Source: Rhodocyclaceae bacterium (GTDB taxonomy: Bacteria > Pseudomonadota > Gammaproteobacteria > Burkholderiales > Rhodocyclaceae). Taken from it: a stretch of 36,282 nt of DNA. The notes under the pieces were generated by a model. The model was not told the origin of the DNA. It searched no databases and saw nothing but the letters and a program-made list of their open reading frames with translations. Where the stretch lies: the NCBI GenBank assembly GCA_013426785.1, contig JACDZI010000029.1:1-36282 (forward strand). The letters are read 5' to 3'. Positions 1 to 8,533 of the stretch are shown in pieces. Numbering within the stretch: the stretch's first letter is position 1; every line of letters begins with the position of its first letter. The position numbers were made by a program, and so were the translations under genes.

Positions 1-216
1 AGTACTGAGCCCGCCATGATCTTCACCTATCCAGTTGATCTACAATGGCTTTCTCTTATGGTATCCATTAGAACCCGCTTCGCCCCAGCTCCACGACGAT
101 CGCTCACAGCTTGCACCAAATTCACGAAAAATGGCTAATGGACAATCTGGGTTTATCATACGTCCTGTCTTCGGTAAGCATGACAAAACTGATCAACCCA
201 ACAGGAGGAACCTACC
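1..216. other. left-edge region without a recognisable gene
   Basis: Short reading frames overlap here, but none has codon use or a motif that I recognise. The only supported signal is the strong ribosome binding site AGGAGGA at 203-209, which serves the rhodanese gene starting at 217. I see no convincing -35/-10 pair or terminator. Confidence 0.5.
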
Positions 217-672
217 ATGATGAATATGACTGCTGCCATCCGCTCGCTTGCGGTCTGCGCCGCTGTAGTGCTTTCCATGCCGGCTGTCTTGGCTGCCGAA
301 GAAACGCCCCAGAGCATTCCGGGCGGCACGATGGTGACTACCGACCAGGCCAAGGAACAATTCGACAAGGGTGTCAAGTTCATCGACACCCGTGTTGCTG
401 CTGAGTTCGCCGAAAAGAAAATCAAGGGTGCCACAAACGTCATCTACAAGGAAAAGTTCGCCCGCGAATCCAAGGTTGATGCCGAGGATATCTTCGACCT
501 GACCAAGCTTCCTGCGGACAAGAATACCGCAATGGTCTTCTACTGCAACGGGTCCCCCTGCTGGAAAGGCTACAAGGGCGCGGCTGCCGCCATCAAGGCC
601 GGCTACAAGAAGGTTTTCTGGTATCGAGACGGACTACCGGGCTGGACATCGAAAGTCTACCCGACTGAATAG
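217..672 (+). CDS. periplasmic rhodanese-domain protein
   Basis: A 151-residue exported single-domain rhodanese. Residues 1-27 form a signal peptide (basic start, hydrophobic core, cleavage near VLA-AE). A rhodanese fold follows, with IDTR near residue 56 and an active-site loop [12 protein letters not shown]. Cys110 is the expected persulfide-carrying residue, and Cys115 is a second cysteine in the loop. Such proteins move sulfane sulfur in the periplasm; the physiological substrate cannot be read from sequence. The start at 217 is set by AGGAGGA 7 nt upstream; the next codon is also ATG. The gene stands alone ahead of a chemoreceptor, with a hairpin between them. Family is certain, role inferred. 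Confidence 0.88.
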   Translation: MMNMTAAIRSLAVCAAVVLSMPAVLAAEETPQSIPGGTMVTTDQAKEQFDKGVKFIDTRVAAEFAEKKIKGATNVIYKEKFARESKVDAEDIFDLTKLPADKNTAMVFYCNGSPCWKGYKGAAAAIKAGYKKVFWYRDGLPGWTSKVYPTE

Positions 673-692
673 TTTTCTTCCGTCTATCCAAG

Positions 693-716
693 CGCCCGGC
701 CCATGCTGACCGGGCG
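693..716 (+). terminator. GC-rich hairpin after the rhodanese gene
   Basis: CGCCCGG (693-699) pairs with CCGGGCG (710-716) across a 10-nt loop. Only TTCGT follows rather than a clean T-run, so this is a possible weak terminator or a stability hairpin between the rhodanese gene and the downstream chemoreceptor. Confidence 0.4.
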
Positions 717-731
717 TTCGTGGAGGCTGTC

Positions 732-2357
732 TTGAACAATTTGACCATTCGTCATCGCCTGCTGTCGGTCGTAGTTCTTTCGATCATTTTCCTCCTGGTG
801 CTGGCCGGCGTAAATTTCCACACCCAACGCGAAGCCACCATAGCGTTGCAGAGTGTCAAGGAACATACTGTTTCCCCCCTCCTCGCAGCGCAACAAATCG
901 ATGCCGATATCCGCGAGGCGCGTTTCCGCATTGCCGGGGTTCTGCTCGGACAATTACCGACTGTAGGGTCGCGCAATCACCTGAAGGAGGTGCGTGCCTC
1001 CATTCCGCAGGCGTGGGGTAAGTTCAAGGCCGGCAACGCAGTAGAACTGTCCTCCGAACAGGGAAAAGAACTGGTGGGCAAGATCGAGTCCGGCATTGCT
1101 ATCCTGCCCGACATTCTCGGTCGCGTCGATGCCGCCTACGAAAAAGATGACCGCAAGGCGCTCGGTGCAATTCTGGAGGATGAGTGGCCGATCATCCATG
1201 CCAAGCTTACCAAACCGCTTGGCCAGTTGATTCCGGAATTGACTAGCAGCATGGAGAAAAACTTCGCCAATACGAAGGCCCGTGGCGATCGCAGCATCAC
1301 AGTCGCCATTACCGCTACTGCGGTATCCATCCTTGGCCTCCTGTTGATGGTGCTACCGATGATTACCTCGATCAACCGCGCTATCGAGAACTTCAAGGCG
1401 ACACTGATCAGTGTCGCCAACGGTGACCTGACCACCCAACCCGATACAGTGCGTCGCGATGAACTCGGCGAGATGGCACGTTCGCTTGCAACGACGCTGG
1501 GCAACCTTCGCGAGATCATCGGTGCCGTAAAAACGGCTGGAGACAGCCTTACCGGAGCTGCTGACAAAATGGCTCAGGAACTCGGCATCGTGATCGAGCG
1601 CGGTCGTGAACGGGCTCAGTACATGAACCGGGCCGCCTCGTCAATTCAGCACATGAGCTCCGCCGCCGAAGAAATTGCAACCGGTTCAGCTTCGGCAGCG
1701 GTGGCTTCCGAGGAGGCACGCAACCGGGCCAGCATCGGCGACAGCCACATGGAAAACAGTATCGCCGCCACCGAGCGGGTCGAAACCGCTGTCGACAATT
1801 CAGCAGCAGTCATCCAGGAACTCTCGATAGCGACGGATCGCATCAACGAAATCACCAATACCATTCGCGAGATTGCCGATCAGACCAATCTGCTGGCACT
1901 GAATGCCGCCATCGAGGCCGCACGTGCCGGCGAGCAGGGGCGAGGTTTCGCCGTCGTGGCCGACGAGGTACGCAAACTCGCCGAACGCACCTCCACCTCC
2001 ACCAGAGACATCACCACCATGATCGACTCGATCCGCAGCAAGACCAGCTCAGCGGTCGAAGCCATGGGTCGGGTACGCGATGAGGTCGCCAATGGCATGC
2101 GTTACGCCCGTGAAACCCGCGAAACTTTCGACGGCATTGTGGTTGCAGCCGAGCAGGTGACGCAACTGGCACACCAGATCGCCGATGCCACACAAGCTCA
2201 ACTTGCCGCGAGCAACAGCACTACCCAGGATATGGATAGCGTTGTCAGCATGAGTACAGAAAACAGCAACAGCCTGGTACGTGTGGGTGAGATATCGAGG
2301 AACCTGACAACACTGTCCCACCAACTGCAACAAATGATTGGCCGATTCAAAATTTAG
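732..2357 (+). CDS. methyl-accepting chemotaxis protein
   Basis: A 541-residue transmembrane chemoreceptor. An N-terminal membrane helix (about residues 8-28) is followed by a periplasmic four-helix-type sensor region to about residue 185, a second membrane helix (about 190-215), a HAMP linker and a long cytoplasmic coiled-coil signalling domain. The conserved hairpin tip that contacts CheA and CheW is visible ([20 protein letters not shown] and the [15 protein letters not shown] stretch). No C-terminal CheR/CheB-binding pentapeptide is seen. I prefer the TTG at 732 because GGAGG lies 5 nt upstream; the in-frame GTG at 720 would place that ribosome site inside the gene. The ligand is unknown. 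Confidence 0.88.
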   Translation: MNNLTIRHRLLSVVVLSIIFLLVLAGVNFHTQREATIALQSVKEHTVSPLLAAQQIDADIREARFRIAGVLLGQLPTVGSRNHLKEVRASIPQAWGKFKAGNAVELSSEQGKELVGKIESGIAILPDILGRVDAAYEKDDRKALGAILEDEWPIIHAKLTKPLGQLIPELTSSMEKNFANTKARGDRSITVAITATAVSILGLLLMVLPMITSINRAIENFKATLISVANGDLTTQPDTVRRDELGEMARSLATTLGNLREIIGAVKTAGDSLTGAADKMAQELGIVIERGRERAQYMNRAASSIQHMSSAAEEIATGSASAAVASEEARNRASIGDSHMENSIAATERVETAVDNSAAVIQELSIATDRINEITNTIREIADQTNLLALNAAIEAARAGEQGRGFAVVADEVRKLAERTSTSTRDITTMIDSIRSKTSSAVEAMGRVRDEVANGMRYARETRETFDGIVVAAEQVTQLAHQIADATQAQLAASNSTTQDMDSVVSMSTENSNSLVRVGEISRNLTTLSHQLQQMIGRFKI

Positions 2358-2401
2358 GCCATAATCACACCATCTCCGTTTCTGCCCGGTCGGGTGAAAC
2401 C

Positions 2402-3805
2402 ATGAACACACTCTCACAGCTTCCCTCCGTTGATCGCCTGCTTTCCTCACCGGCGATTGTTGCGCTGATCGAACTGCATGGTCGCGCTATGGTCACCCGT
2501 CTGGTGCGTGAAATACTCGACAACACGCGCGAAGCGGTCAAGGTGGGCGCTGCGCTGCCCGATGATGCGATGCTGATTGAAAAAGTCGGCGCTGGCGGGA
2601 CGGCACTGGCGACACCCGGCCTGCGTCCGGTGTTCAACCTCACCGGCACCGTCCTGCACACCAATCTCGGTCGCGCCCAACTGCCCGAAGAAGCCATCGC
2701 AGCGCTGGTAACGGCCGCGCGCAGCCCTTGCGCCCTCGAATACCACCTGGCCACCGGCGGGCGCGGCGACCGCGACGACATCGTCAATGACCTGCTGCGC
2801 GAACTGACCGGCGCCGAAGCCGCCACGGTCGTCAACAACAATGCCGCCGCAGTCTTCCTGCTGCTCAACACGTTGGCACAGAAGAAGGAAGTCATCGTCT
2901 CGCGCGGCGAATTGATCGAGATTGGCGGCGCCTTCCGCGTGCCGGACATCATGAAGCGCGCCGGGGTGAAACTCGTCGAAGTCGGCACCACCAACCGCAC
3001 CCACCTTAAGGATTTTGCCGAAGCCATCACCCCGCGCACCGCCATGCTGATGAAGGTGCATGCCAGCAATTACGCCATCGAGGGCTTCACCCATGCCGTA
3101 CTGGAGGCCGAACTGGCCGCGCTGGCCCACGAGCACAATCTGTCTTTTGTCGTCGATCTCGGCTCCGGCACGCTCACCGATCTGGCCCGCTGGGGCCTGC
3201 CGCACGAACCCACGCCGCAGGAAACCCTTGGTGTCGGGGCCGCCGGAGCTGACCTTGTCACCTTTTCCGGCGACAAGCTGCTCGGCGGCCCACAGGCCGG
3301 CCTGATAGTCGGTCGCAAGGACCTGATCGCCAGGATCAAGAAGAACCCGCTCAAGCGTGCCCTGCGTGTCGGCAAGCTCACCATGGCCGCCCTCGAAGCC
3401 GTGCTGCGCCTCTATCGCGACCCCGACCGCCTGGCCGAACGCCTGACAGCACTTCAACAACTCACCCGGCCCGAAGACGACATCCACGCTGCCGCCGTCC
3501 GGCTGGCGCCGACTTTTCAGGCTGCACTCGCCAAACTGCCCGTGACGGTCGAGATTGTCGCCCTTAAATCGCAGATCGGCTCCGGCTCGCTGCCGGTCGA
3601 CCGACTGCCCTCGGCCGGCTTTGCCATCCGCCCGCAAGGCAGGAAGAGCGGTGTGCTCAACCGCATCGAGGCGGCACTGCGCGCCCTGCCCTGGCCGGTC
3701 ATCGGCCGCATCGAGGATGGCGCGCTGCTGCTCGACCTGCGCTGCCTGGCTGTCGGTGAGGAAGAGGAATTCCGTGCTGCGCTGGTAGCCTTTATAACAA
3801 GCTGA
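2402..3805 (+). CDS. selA: L-seryl-tRNA(Sec) selenium transferase
   Basis: SelA, a PLP enzyme that converts seryl-tRNA(Sec) to selenocysteyl-tRNA(Sec) using selenophosphate, acting in the cytoplasm as a large homo-oligomer. At 467 residues it has the usual length (E. coli about 463). Visible features are the N-terminal helical domain (DRLL near residue 11), [13 protein letters not shown], the EVGTTNRTH stretch and [12 protein letters not shown] with the PLP lysine at residue 292. Residues 61-68 read KVGAGGTA and are encoded by one exact copy of the dispersed repeat, in the linker before the catalytic domain. selA is the first gene of the sel locus, 44 nt after the chemoreceptor gene, so it may have its own promoter. 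Confidence 0.97.
   Translation: MNTLSQLPSVDRLLSSPAIVALIELHGRAMVTRLVREILDNTREAVKVGAALPDDAMLIEKVGAGGTALATPGLRPVFNLTGTVLHTNLGRAQLPEEAIAALVTAARSPCALEYHLATGGRGDRDDIVNDLLRELTGAEAATVVNNNAAAVFLLLNTLAQKKEVIVSRGELIEIGGAFRVPDIMKRAGVKLVEVGTTNRTHLKDFAEAITPRTAMLMKVHASNYAIEGFTHAVLEAELAALAHEHNLSFVVDLGSGTLTDLARWGLPHEPTPQETLGVGAAGADLVTFSGDKLLGGPQAGLIVGRKDLIARIKKNPLKRALRVGKLTMAALEAVLRLYRDPDRLAERLTALQQLTRPEDDIHAAAVRLAPTFQAALAKLPVTVEIVALKSQIGSGSLPVDRLPSAGFAIRPQGRKSGVLNRIEAALRALPWPVIGRIEDGALLLDLRCLAVGEEEEFRAALVAFITS
2581..2605 (+). repeat. dispersed 25-nt repeat, copy 1 (in selA)
   Basis: Exact match (25/25) to the window consensus (A4 + core GTCGGCGCTGGCGGGACGGC + A). It is read in frame as KVGAGGTA, residues 61-68 of SelA, between the N-terminal helical domain and the catalytic domain. 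Confidence 0.9.
3493..3517 (-). repeat. possible degenerate repeat copy in selA
   Basis: About 21 of 25 bases match the repeat in the opposite orientation; selA reads it as AVRLAPTF. It could simply be native SelA sequence, since the resemblance is weaker than for the other copies. Confidence 0.35.
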
Positions 3806-3817
3806 GGAGCAACGACC

Positions 3818-4273
3818 ATGGCTGACAAGTCACACTGGGAAAAGGTTTACTCGACGCGCGCCATCGACGACGTGAGCTGGTACCAGACACATGCCGAGCG
3901 TTCACTGAAGCTGATCCGCGAACTAGGCATCGCCAAGGATGCCCCGATAATCGATGTCGGCGGCGGCGCCTCGGTGCTGGTCGGCGATCTGCTCGACAAC
4001 GGTTACAGCAACCTGGCCGTCCTCGACCTCTCAGCGGCAGCCCTGTGCGCAGCGCGCGCACGCCTCGGCGGCCATGTGATCGTTGCCACCTTCGCCGAGG
4101 ATGGCCCCACCGAATGCAGCGGCCTGCCGGTCATGCGCTACGACGCGGCACACCTGCACGGCGAGTTCGGCGCGCCCTTCGAACTACTCGGCCATGAGCG
4201 CGAAACCCACCTGACACCAGCCGGCCGCACGCAATCCTTCCTTTACTGCTTCTGCCGCCGCCAGCCGCACTGA
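3818..4273 (+). CDS. class I SAM methyltransferase, internally deleted
   Basis: A 151-residue protein whose first part is the N-terminus of a small class I methyltransferase (HWEKVY, VSWYQ, SAM-binding loop IIDVGGGAS at residues 44-52, acidic strand end LAVLDLS). After residue 84 it jumps directly to GHVIVATFAEDGPT, which in full-length relatives follows the motif-V helix and a KPGG strand. About 50-60 residues of the Rossmann fold are therefore missing, with GGC GGC at the join near 4068. The reading frame is intact. It lies 12 nt after selA and 7 nt before selB, so it is probably co-transcribed. It is unlikely to be an active methyltransferase. The family call is firm; the deletion size is an estimate from memory of relatives. 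Confidence 0.75.
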   Translation: MADKSHWEKVYSTRAIDDVSWYQTHAERSLKLIRELGIAKDAPIIDVGGGASVLVGDLLDNGYSNLAVLDLSAAALCAARARLGGHVIVATFAEDGPTECSGLPVMRYDAAHLHGEFGAPFELLGHERETHLTPAGRTQSFLYCFCRRQPH

Positions 4274-4280
4274 ACGCCTA

Positions 4281-6209
4281 ATGATCGTCGGTACCGCAGG
4301 TCACATCGACCACGGCAAGACCACGCTGGTGAAGGCGCTCACCGGCGTGGATGCCGATCGCCTGCCCGAGGAAAAGGCGCGCGGCATCACGCTCGACCTC
4401 GGCTATGCCTACAGCCAACTGCCTGACGGGTCGGTGCTCGGCTTTGTCGACGTGCCCGGCCATGAAAGGCTGGTGCATACCATGCTGGCCGGCGCCACCG
4501 GCATCGACTTCGTGCTGCTGATCATCGCCGCCGACGACGGGCCGATGCCGCAGACGCGCGAGCATCTGGAACTGCTCGATCTGCTCGGCCTGTCGCTGGG
4601 CGCGGTGGCGCTGACCAAGATCGACGCGGTAACGCCGGAGCGGCTGGCCAGCGCGGAAAAGGAAATCGCCATGCTGCTGGCCGGCACCGCGCTTGCCGAC
4701 AGCCCGGTATTCCCCCTGTCGGGACGAAGCAGCGATGGCGTGCCGGCGCTGCGCGCTCACCTCGAAGCGACGGCTGCGACGTTGCGGGCGCGCTCCACCG
4801 CCGGGCGCTTCCGGCTCGCCATCGACCGCTGCTTCAGCCTGTCCGGCGTCGGCACGGTCGTCACCGGCACCGCCCATGCCGGAAAAGTCGGCGCTGGCGA
4901 GACGGCAATCATCTCCCCGCCGGGGCTGAAAGCCCGCGTGCGCAGCCTGCACGTCCAGGATCGCCCTGCGCAGAGCGGCCAGGCCGGAGACCGCATTGCC
5001 ATGGCCTTGGCCGGCGACTTCGAAAAACAGGACATCGCCCGCGGCATGTGGCTGGTCGATCCGGCCCTGGCCATGCCGTTGACGCGCTTTCACGGCGAAC
5101 TGCGCGTACCGGCCCGGCAGAAACCCCTCACCCACCTGCAACCGGTGCATGTGCACATGGGTACCGAAGACATCGTCGGGCGTGTCGCCCTGCTCGACTG
5201 CACGGAAGTCGGCGCTGGCGGGACGGCACTGGTAGAAGTATTGCTCGAACGCGAGACGCTGGCGCTACGCGGCGACCACTTTATCCTGCGCGACGCGAGC
5301 GCCCAGCGCACCGTGGCCGGCGGCCGCGTACTCGACATTTTTCCGCCGGTGCGCCACAAGCGTAGCGCCGAACGCTTGGCCCTGCTCGCCACCATGCGCG
5401 ACGACGAACCGGCCGTCACGCTGAAACTGCTCATCGCGCAATCGCCGGCGGGTGTCGATCTGATCCGCTTCGCCGCAGCCTGGAACCTCACTGACCATGC
5501 GGCCGAAGCACTGTGGGCCCGCGTGAGCCTGCGCGTGGTCCGTGCCGGCGCTGCCATGATCGGCTTCGCCGCCCCCAGCTGGACCGCGCTCGAACAGCAA
5601 CTGCTCGATGCCCTGGCCCGCGAACACGAGCGGACCACGGACATGATCGGGGTCGAACGCGAACGACTGCGCCGCATGACCGCCGCCAACCTGCCGCGCG
5701 CAGCCTTCGATGCCTTGAGCGACGAACTGCGCGCGGCCGGGCGCATCGCGCAGACACGGGCCTGGCTGCATCTGCCGGAGCATCGCGCCAGCGTTTCCGG
5801 CGCTGACCGCGATCTGTTCGCGGTACTGAAACCCTTGCTGGATGCGGCCCCCTTCAACCCGCCCCGGGTGCGCGATGTCTTCAAGGCCAGTGGCACACCG
5901 GAGGATGTCGTGCGCCAGTTGTTCAAGCGGCTGTCGCGCGCCGGCGAGTTGTATCCGGTCGCCCATGACCACTACTTCACGGCTGCTGCTGTGGCCGAAC
6001 TGGCTGCAATCGTCTGTCAGTTAAACGCGGAACACGGGGCTACCCAGGCAGGCATCCTGCGCGATGCAATCTATGGCGCCGGGGGCGGCGGACGCAAGGT
6101 GGCGATCCAGATTCTCGAATTCTTCGACCGCATCGGCTACACTCGCCGCGTGCGCGACGACCACTTGCTGCGCAGTGAAGGGGCCACACACGACTGGTCA
6201 GCACCATGA
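4281..6209 (+). CDS. selB: selenocysteine-specific elongation factor SelB
   Basis: SelB is the GTPase that delivers Sec-tRNA(Sec) to the ribosome at UGA codons marked by a SECIS hairpin. At 642 residues it is slightly longer than E. coli SelB (614). G1 is [12 protein letters not shown] (residues 4-15), G3 is DVPGHE, and G4 is ALTKID. EF-Tu-like domains 2 and 3 follow, then C-terminal winged-helix repeats that read the SECIS element. Two repeat copies lie inside: residues GKVGAGETA in domain 2 and EVGAGGTA in a loop of domain 3 before [16 protein letters not shown]. The gene starts 7 nt after the methyltransferase stop and ends 5 nt before the tRNA-Sec gene. Confidence 0.97.
   Translation: MIVGTAGHIDHGKTTLVKALTGVDADRLPEEKARGITLDLGYAYSQLPDGSVLGFVDVPGHERLVHTMLAGATGIDFVLLIIAADDGPMPQTREHLELLDLLGLSLGAVALTKIDAVTPERLASAEKEIAMLLAGTALADSPVFPLSGRSSDGVPALRAHLEATAATLRARSTAGRFRLAIDRCFSLSGVGTVVTGTAHAGKVGAGETAIISPPGLKARVRSLHVQDRPAQSGQAGDRIAMALAGDFEKQDIARGMWLVDPALAMPLTRFHGELRVPARQKPLTHLQPVHVHMGTEDIVGRVALLDCTEVGAGGTALVEVLLERETLALRGDHFILRDASAQRTVAGGRVLDIFPPVRHKRSAERLALLATMRDDEPAVTLKLLIAQSPAGVDLIRFAAAWNLTDHAAEALWARVSLRVVRAGAAMIGFAAPSWTALEQQLLDALAREHERTTDMIGVERERLRRMTAANLPRAAFDALSDELRAAGRIAQTRAWLHLPEHRASVSGADRDLFAVLKPLLDAAPFNPPRVRDVFKASGTPEDVVRQLFKRLSRAGELYPVAHDHYFTAAAVAELAAIVCQLNAEHGATQAGILRDAIYGAGGGGRKVAIQILEFFDRIGYTRRVRDDHLLRSEGATHDWSAP
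4883..4907 (+). repeat. dispersed 25-nt repeat, copy 2 (in selB)
   Basis: 24/25 identity. It is translated as KVGAGETA in EF-Tu-like domain 2. Here the motif falls where the family normally has a G-x-V-x-x-G turn, so length is preserved and it may be partly native sequence. Confidence 0.75.
5204..5228 (+). repeat. dispersed 25-nt repeat, copy 3 (in selB)
   Basis: 23/25 identity (the A-run is GGAA). It is translated as EVGAGGTA in a domain-3 loop, where E. coli SelB appears shorter. Confidence 0.85.
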
Positions 6210-6214
6210 ACAAC

Positions 6215-6310
6215 GGAAGCGAACGTTCCCCGGTGGGACGCCCGGTCTTCAAAACCAGGAGGGGCCGCCATGCGGTCCCGGGTGGGTTCGACTCCCTCTC
6301 GCTTCCGCCA
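6215..6310 (+). tRNA. selC: tRNA-Sec (anticodon TCA)
   Basis: A selenocysteine tRNA of 96 nt including an encoded CCA (6308-6310). The 8-bp acceptor stem is GGAAGCGA with TCGCTTCC, the discriminator base is G, the long variable arm runs through GGGGCCGCC...GCGGTCCC, and the T arm contains GGTTCGACTCC. The anticodon loop CTTCAAA (6247-6253) holds TCA at 6249-6251. In the anticodon stem, C6243 faces A6257, an apparent C-A mismatch; other pairs are standard. It begins 5 nt after the selB stop, so it is probably processed from the sel transcript. Confidence 0.97.
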
Positions 6311-6327
6311 ATGAACCACCTATTACC

Positions 6328-6510
6328 ATGAATTTTCAGGATATTGTAGTCAGAATCAAGAAACATCCATTCGACGCCTTTTACTGGCTATGGCTGGTTC
6401 TGTTCCCCTTCACCTTCGATGAAACGACCATCTGGCACGGCCTGGCTTATGGCTTTTTTCTGTGGATCGGAGTCCACCAGTTTCACGGCCTGTGGAAAGA
6501 CAAGTCCTAA
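6328..6510 (+). CDS. small membrane protein, unknown function
   Basis: A 60-residue protein starting MNFQDIVVRIKKHPFDAF. Two hydrophobic stretches, WLWLVLFPFTF and LAYGFFLWIGV, suggest one or two membrane passes; the ends are basic (HGLWKDKS). It lies 17 nt after the tRNA-Sec gene with no clear ribosome site. I do not recognise a family. It may be translated from the same long transcript as the sel genes. Confidence 0.6.
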   Translation: MNFQDIVVRIKKHPFDAFYWLWLVLFPFTFDETTIWHGLAYGFFLWIGVHQFHGLWKDKS

Positions 6511-6543
6511 TGGACTGCCAGCCTGTTGACCTGGAGTTTGAGC

Positions 6544-7626
6544 ATGCCTAACCTCTTCGAACCGCTGAAATTGCGCGACATCGTGTTAGTCAACCGTATC
6601 GGCATCCCGCCGATGTGCCAGTACTCGGCACAGGACGGCGTGGCCGCCGACTGGCACTTCGTCCATTACGGTAGCCGGGCGGTCGGTGGCGCAGGACTGA
6701 TGATCATCGAAGCCACGGCGGTGACAGCGGCGGGCCGCATCAGTCCGGGCGACCTCGGCCTCTGGGATGATGGCCAGATCGAGCCGCTGGCGCGCATCGC
6801 GCGTTTCGCCCAGGAACAGGGTTGCGTGGCCGCCATCCAGTTGGCCCATGCGGGCCGCAAGGCCAGCGTGGGCCTTGGCTGGCAGAAGCAGGCGACGCTG
6901 AACGCCGCCGAGGGCGGCTGGCAAACCCTGGCGCCTTCTGCGATCACCTTCGGCGAGAGTTATGCCACCCCGCAGGAACTCGACGAAACCGGCATCCGAA
7001 CCGTCGTGGCCCAGTTCCAGGCCGCCGCCCGCCGCGCCCTCAGTGCCGGTTTTCGTACCGTCGAAATCCATGCGGCACACGGTTACCTGTTGCACCAATT
7101 CCTTTCGCCGCTCTCCAATCACCGCACCGACGCTTACGGCGGCAGTTTCGAAAACCGCACCCGACTGGTCCGCGAGGTCGTCAGTGCGGTGCGCGGCGAC
7201 TGGCCGGAACACTTGCCGCTGCTGGTGCGCATCTCCGCGACCGACTGGGTGGCGGGCGGCTGGAGCGCCTACGAAACCGTAGAACTGTGTCGCACACTCA
7301 AAGCCCTTGGCGTTGACCTGATCGACGTATCGACCGCCGGCCTGGTGCCGACAGCGAAAATTCCAGCTGGCCCCGGTTTCCAGACCGAGTTCGCCGCTCG
7401 CATCCGCCACGAGGTCGGCATCCCGACCGCCGCTGTCGGCCTGATTACTTCGCCGGCACAAGCCGATCATATCGTGCGCAGCGGTCAGGCCGACCTGGTA
7501 TTGCTCGGCCGCGAAATCCTGCGTAACCCCTACTGGCCGCTCGCCGCAGCGCAGGCGCTGGGCCAAGCCACCGCCTGGCCCAACCAATATCTGCGCGCCG
7601 CGCCGGCGGGCGTCACGGGACGCTGA
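6544..7626 (+). CDS. Old Yellow Enzyme-type NADH:flavin oxidoreductase
   Basis: A 360-residue FMN-binding TIM barrel of the YqjM-like Old Yellow Enzyme class, which reduces activated C=C bonds with NAD(P)H. Family marks are NRIGIPPMCQYSA near the start, HFVHYGSRAVGGAGLMI, QLAHAGRKA, EIHAAHGYLLHQFLSP with SNHRTDAYGGSFENR, and the phosphate-binding LLGREILRNPYW near the end. I place the start at ATG 6544 (MPNLFEPLK), with GGAG 7 nt upstream, rather than at in-frame codons further 5'. Its stop overlaps the next gene's start (TGATG at 7624-7628), indicating translational coupling to the lipoyl-protein gene. The substrate is unknown. Confidence 0.9.
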   Translation: MPNLFEPLKLRDIVLVNRIGIPPMCQYSAQDGVAADWHFVHYGSRAVGGAGLMIIEATAVTAAGRISPGDLGLWDDGQIEPLARIARFAQEQGCVAAIQLAHAGRKASVGLGWQKQATLNAAEGGWQTLAPSAITFGESYATPQELDETGIRTVVAQFQAAARRALSAGFRTVEIHAAHGYLLHQFLSPLSNHRTDAYGGSFENRTRLVREVVSAVRGDWPEHLPLLVRISATDWVAGGWSAYETVELCRTLKALGVDLIDVSTAGLVPTAKIPAGPGFQTEFAARIRHEVGIPTAAVGLITSPAQADHIVRSGQADLVLLGREILRNPYWPLAAAQALGQATAWPNQYLRAAPAGVTGR

Positions 7627-8063
7627 TGGCTCAGTCGCCCTTCCGCAGCCGCATTCCCGCTGATCGCCGCTACGACCCAGAATACGACATGTGGTTCAAG
7701 GCTGACGAGGGGGCGACCACAGTCACCATCGGCGCCAGCGCCTTCGGTATCCACCTGGCCGGCAGGATCATCGGTTTCACCGCCAAGCCGCAAGGCGCCA
7801 GCATCGAGCGCAGGCGCGGCCTCGAAACGGTGGAGTATGCCAAGACTGTGCTCGCCGTGCATGCTCCGGTCGGTTTCACACTGATCGAGGCCAATGAGGC
7901 AGCCGAAGAAAACCCCCTGATAATCAACTGTGATCCTTACGAACAAGGCTGGATGGTGCGTGGGTGGCCGCTGGATTTCCCGGCCGATGTCGCCCGGCTG
8001 GTCGATGCCGTCACGTATATCCAGCACATCCGGCGCATGGAACCCGGGGCGGTATTTGAGTGA
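7626..8063 (+). CDS. GcvH-like lipoyl carrier protein
   Basis: A 145-residue single lipoyl domain related to glycine-cleavage H protein. GLETVEYAKTVLAVHAPVG contains Lys73 at the position of the lipoylated lysine, since the spacing to AP matches the VKAASDIYAP motif of GcvH. The rest of the glycine cleavage system is absent. GcvH-like proteins of this kind (LbpA in sHdr-type sulfur oxidation) carry sulfur intermediates on lipoate in some bacteria. Here the neighbours are a flavoprotein and a DsrE-like protein, with dsrC 1.7 kb away, so a sulfur-carrier role is plausible but unproven. It overlaps both neighbours by 1-4 nt. Confidence 0.78.
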   Translation: MAQSPFRSRIPADRRYDPEYDMWFKADEGATTVTIGASAFGIHLAGRIIGFTAKPQGASIERRRGLETVEYAKTVLAVHAPVGFTLIEANEAAEENPLIINCDPYEQGWMVRGWPLDFPADVARLVDAVTYIQHIRRMEPGAVFE

Positions 8064-8437
8064 AGCAGAAACTCGCCATCCTGCTGTGGGGTGCGACCAT
8101 CGACCGGCCTGAAATCTGCGCCACGCCCTTCGTGCATGCCGCCGCAGCGGCTGCATTCGATGCCGAAGTCGAAATCCATTTCGCCGGCCCGACGGTCAGG
8201 CTGTTGGTGGCGGGAGTCGCCACTTCCCTGCGGCCGTGGCCCGGCGTCGATACCAGCATCTACGACATGATGCGCCAGGCGGCCAATCTCGACGTGAAGT
8301 TCTACGCCTGCGGCATGGCGATGCACGCACTGGTCGGGCCGGACGAAACCCTGATCCCGGAATACGCCGGCACTGCTGCGGCCAGCGAGTTCGTGCAGCG
8401 CGCCCTCGACCCTGTATGGGCAACCCTGGTGTATTGA
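8060..8437 (+). CDS. DsrE/F-like family protein
   Basis: A 125-residue protein of the DsrE/DsrF-like fold. After a first strand (KLAILLWGATI), VEIHFAGPTVRLL and FYACGMAMHAL follow; Cys84 in the latter is the conserved cysteine position that carries persulfide in DsrE-type proteins. The GTG start at 8060 overlaps the lipoyl-protein stop (GTGA), so it is translationally coupled. It is the last gene of the trio, followed by 96 nt of noncoding DNA. A role as sulfur transferase partner of the lipoyl protein is inference from family and context. Confidence 0.75.
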   Translation: MKQKLAILLWGATIDRPEICATPFVHAAAAAAFDAEVEIHFAGPTVRLLVAGVATSLRPWPGVDTSIYDMMRQAANLDVKFYACGMAMHALVGPDETLIPEYAGTAAASEFVQRALDPVWATLVY

Positions 8438-8498
8438 ATCCCGCATAAGCTTTGCAGTTTTAATTGGTTCGTTCAGGGACGGCCAATCGATACATTCC

Positions 8499-8526
8499 CC
8501 TCTGCCCATTCATTCACCCGCAGAGG
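8499..8526 (+). promoter_or_regulatory. hairpin covering the sbp ribosome site
   Basis: CCTCTGC (8499-8505) is the inverted repeat of GCAGAGG (8520-8526), with a 14-nt loop. The right arm contains the GAGG ribosome binding site of sbp (start 8534), so folding would hide it. This may be chance or a translational control element. Confidence 0.35.
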
Positions 8527-8533
8527 AAATCCC

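Noticed and set aside
2970-3000. EVGTTNRT in SelA as a repeat copy
   Set aside because: This is a conserved SelA motif; only GAAGTCGGC is shared with the repeat.
2447-3637. Long antisense open frames such as those opposite selA, selB, glmM and folP
   Set aside because: They lie fully opposite strongly conserved genes and arise from the high GC content; no motif or ribosome site supports them.
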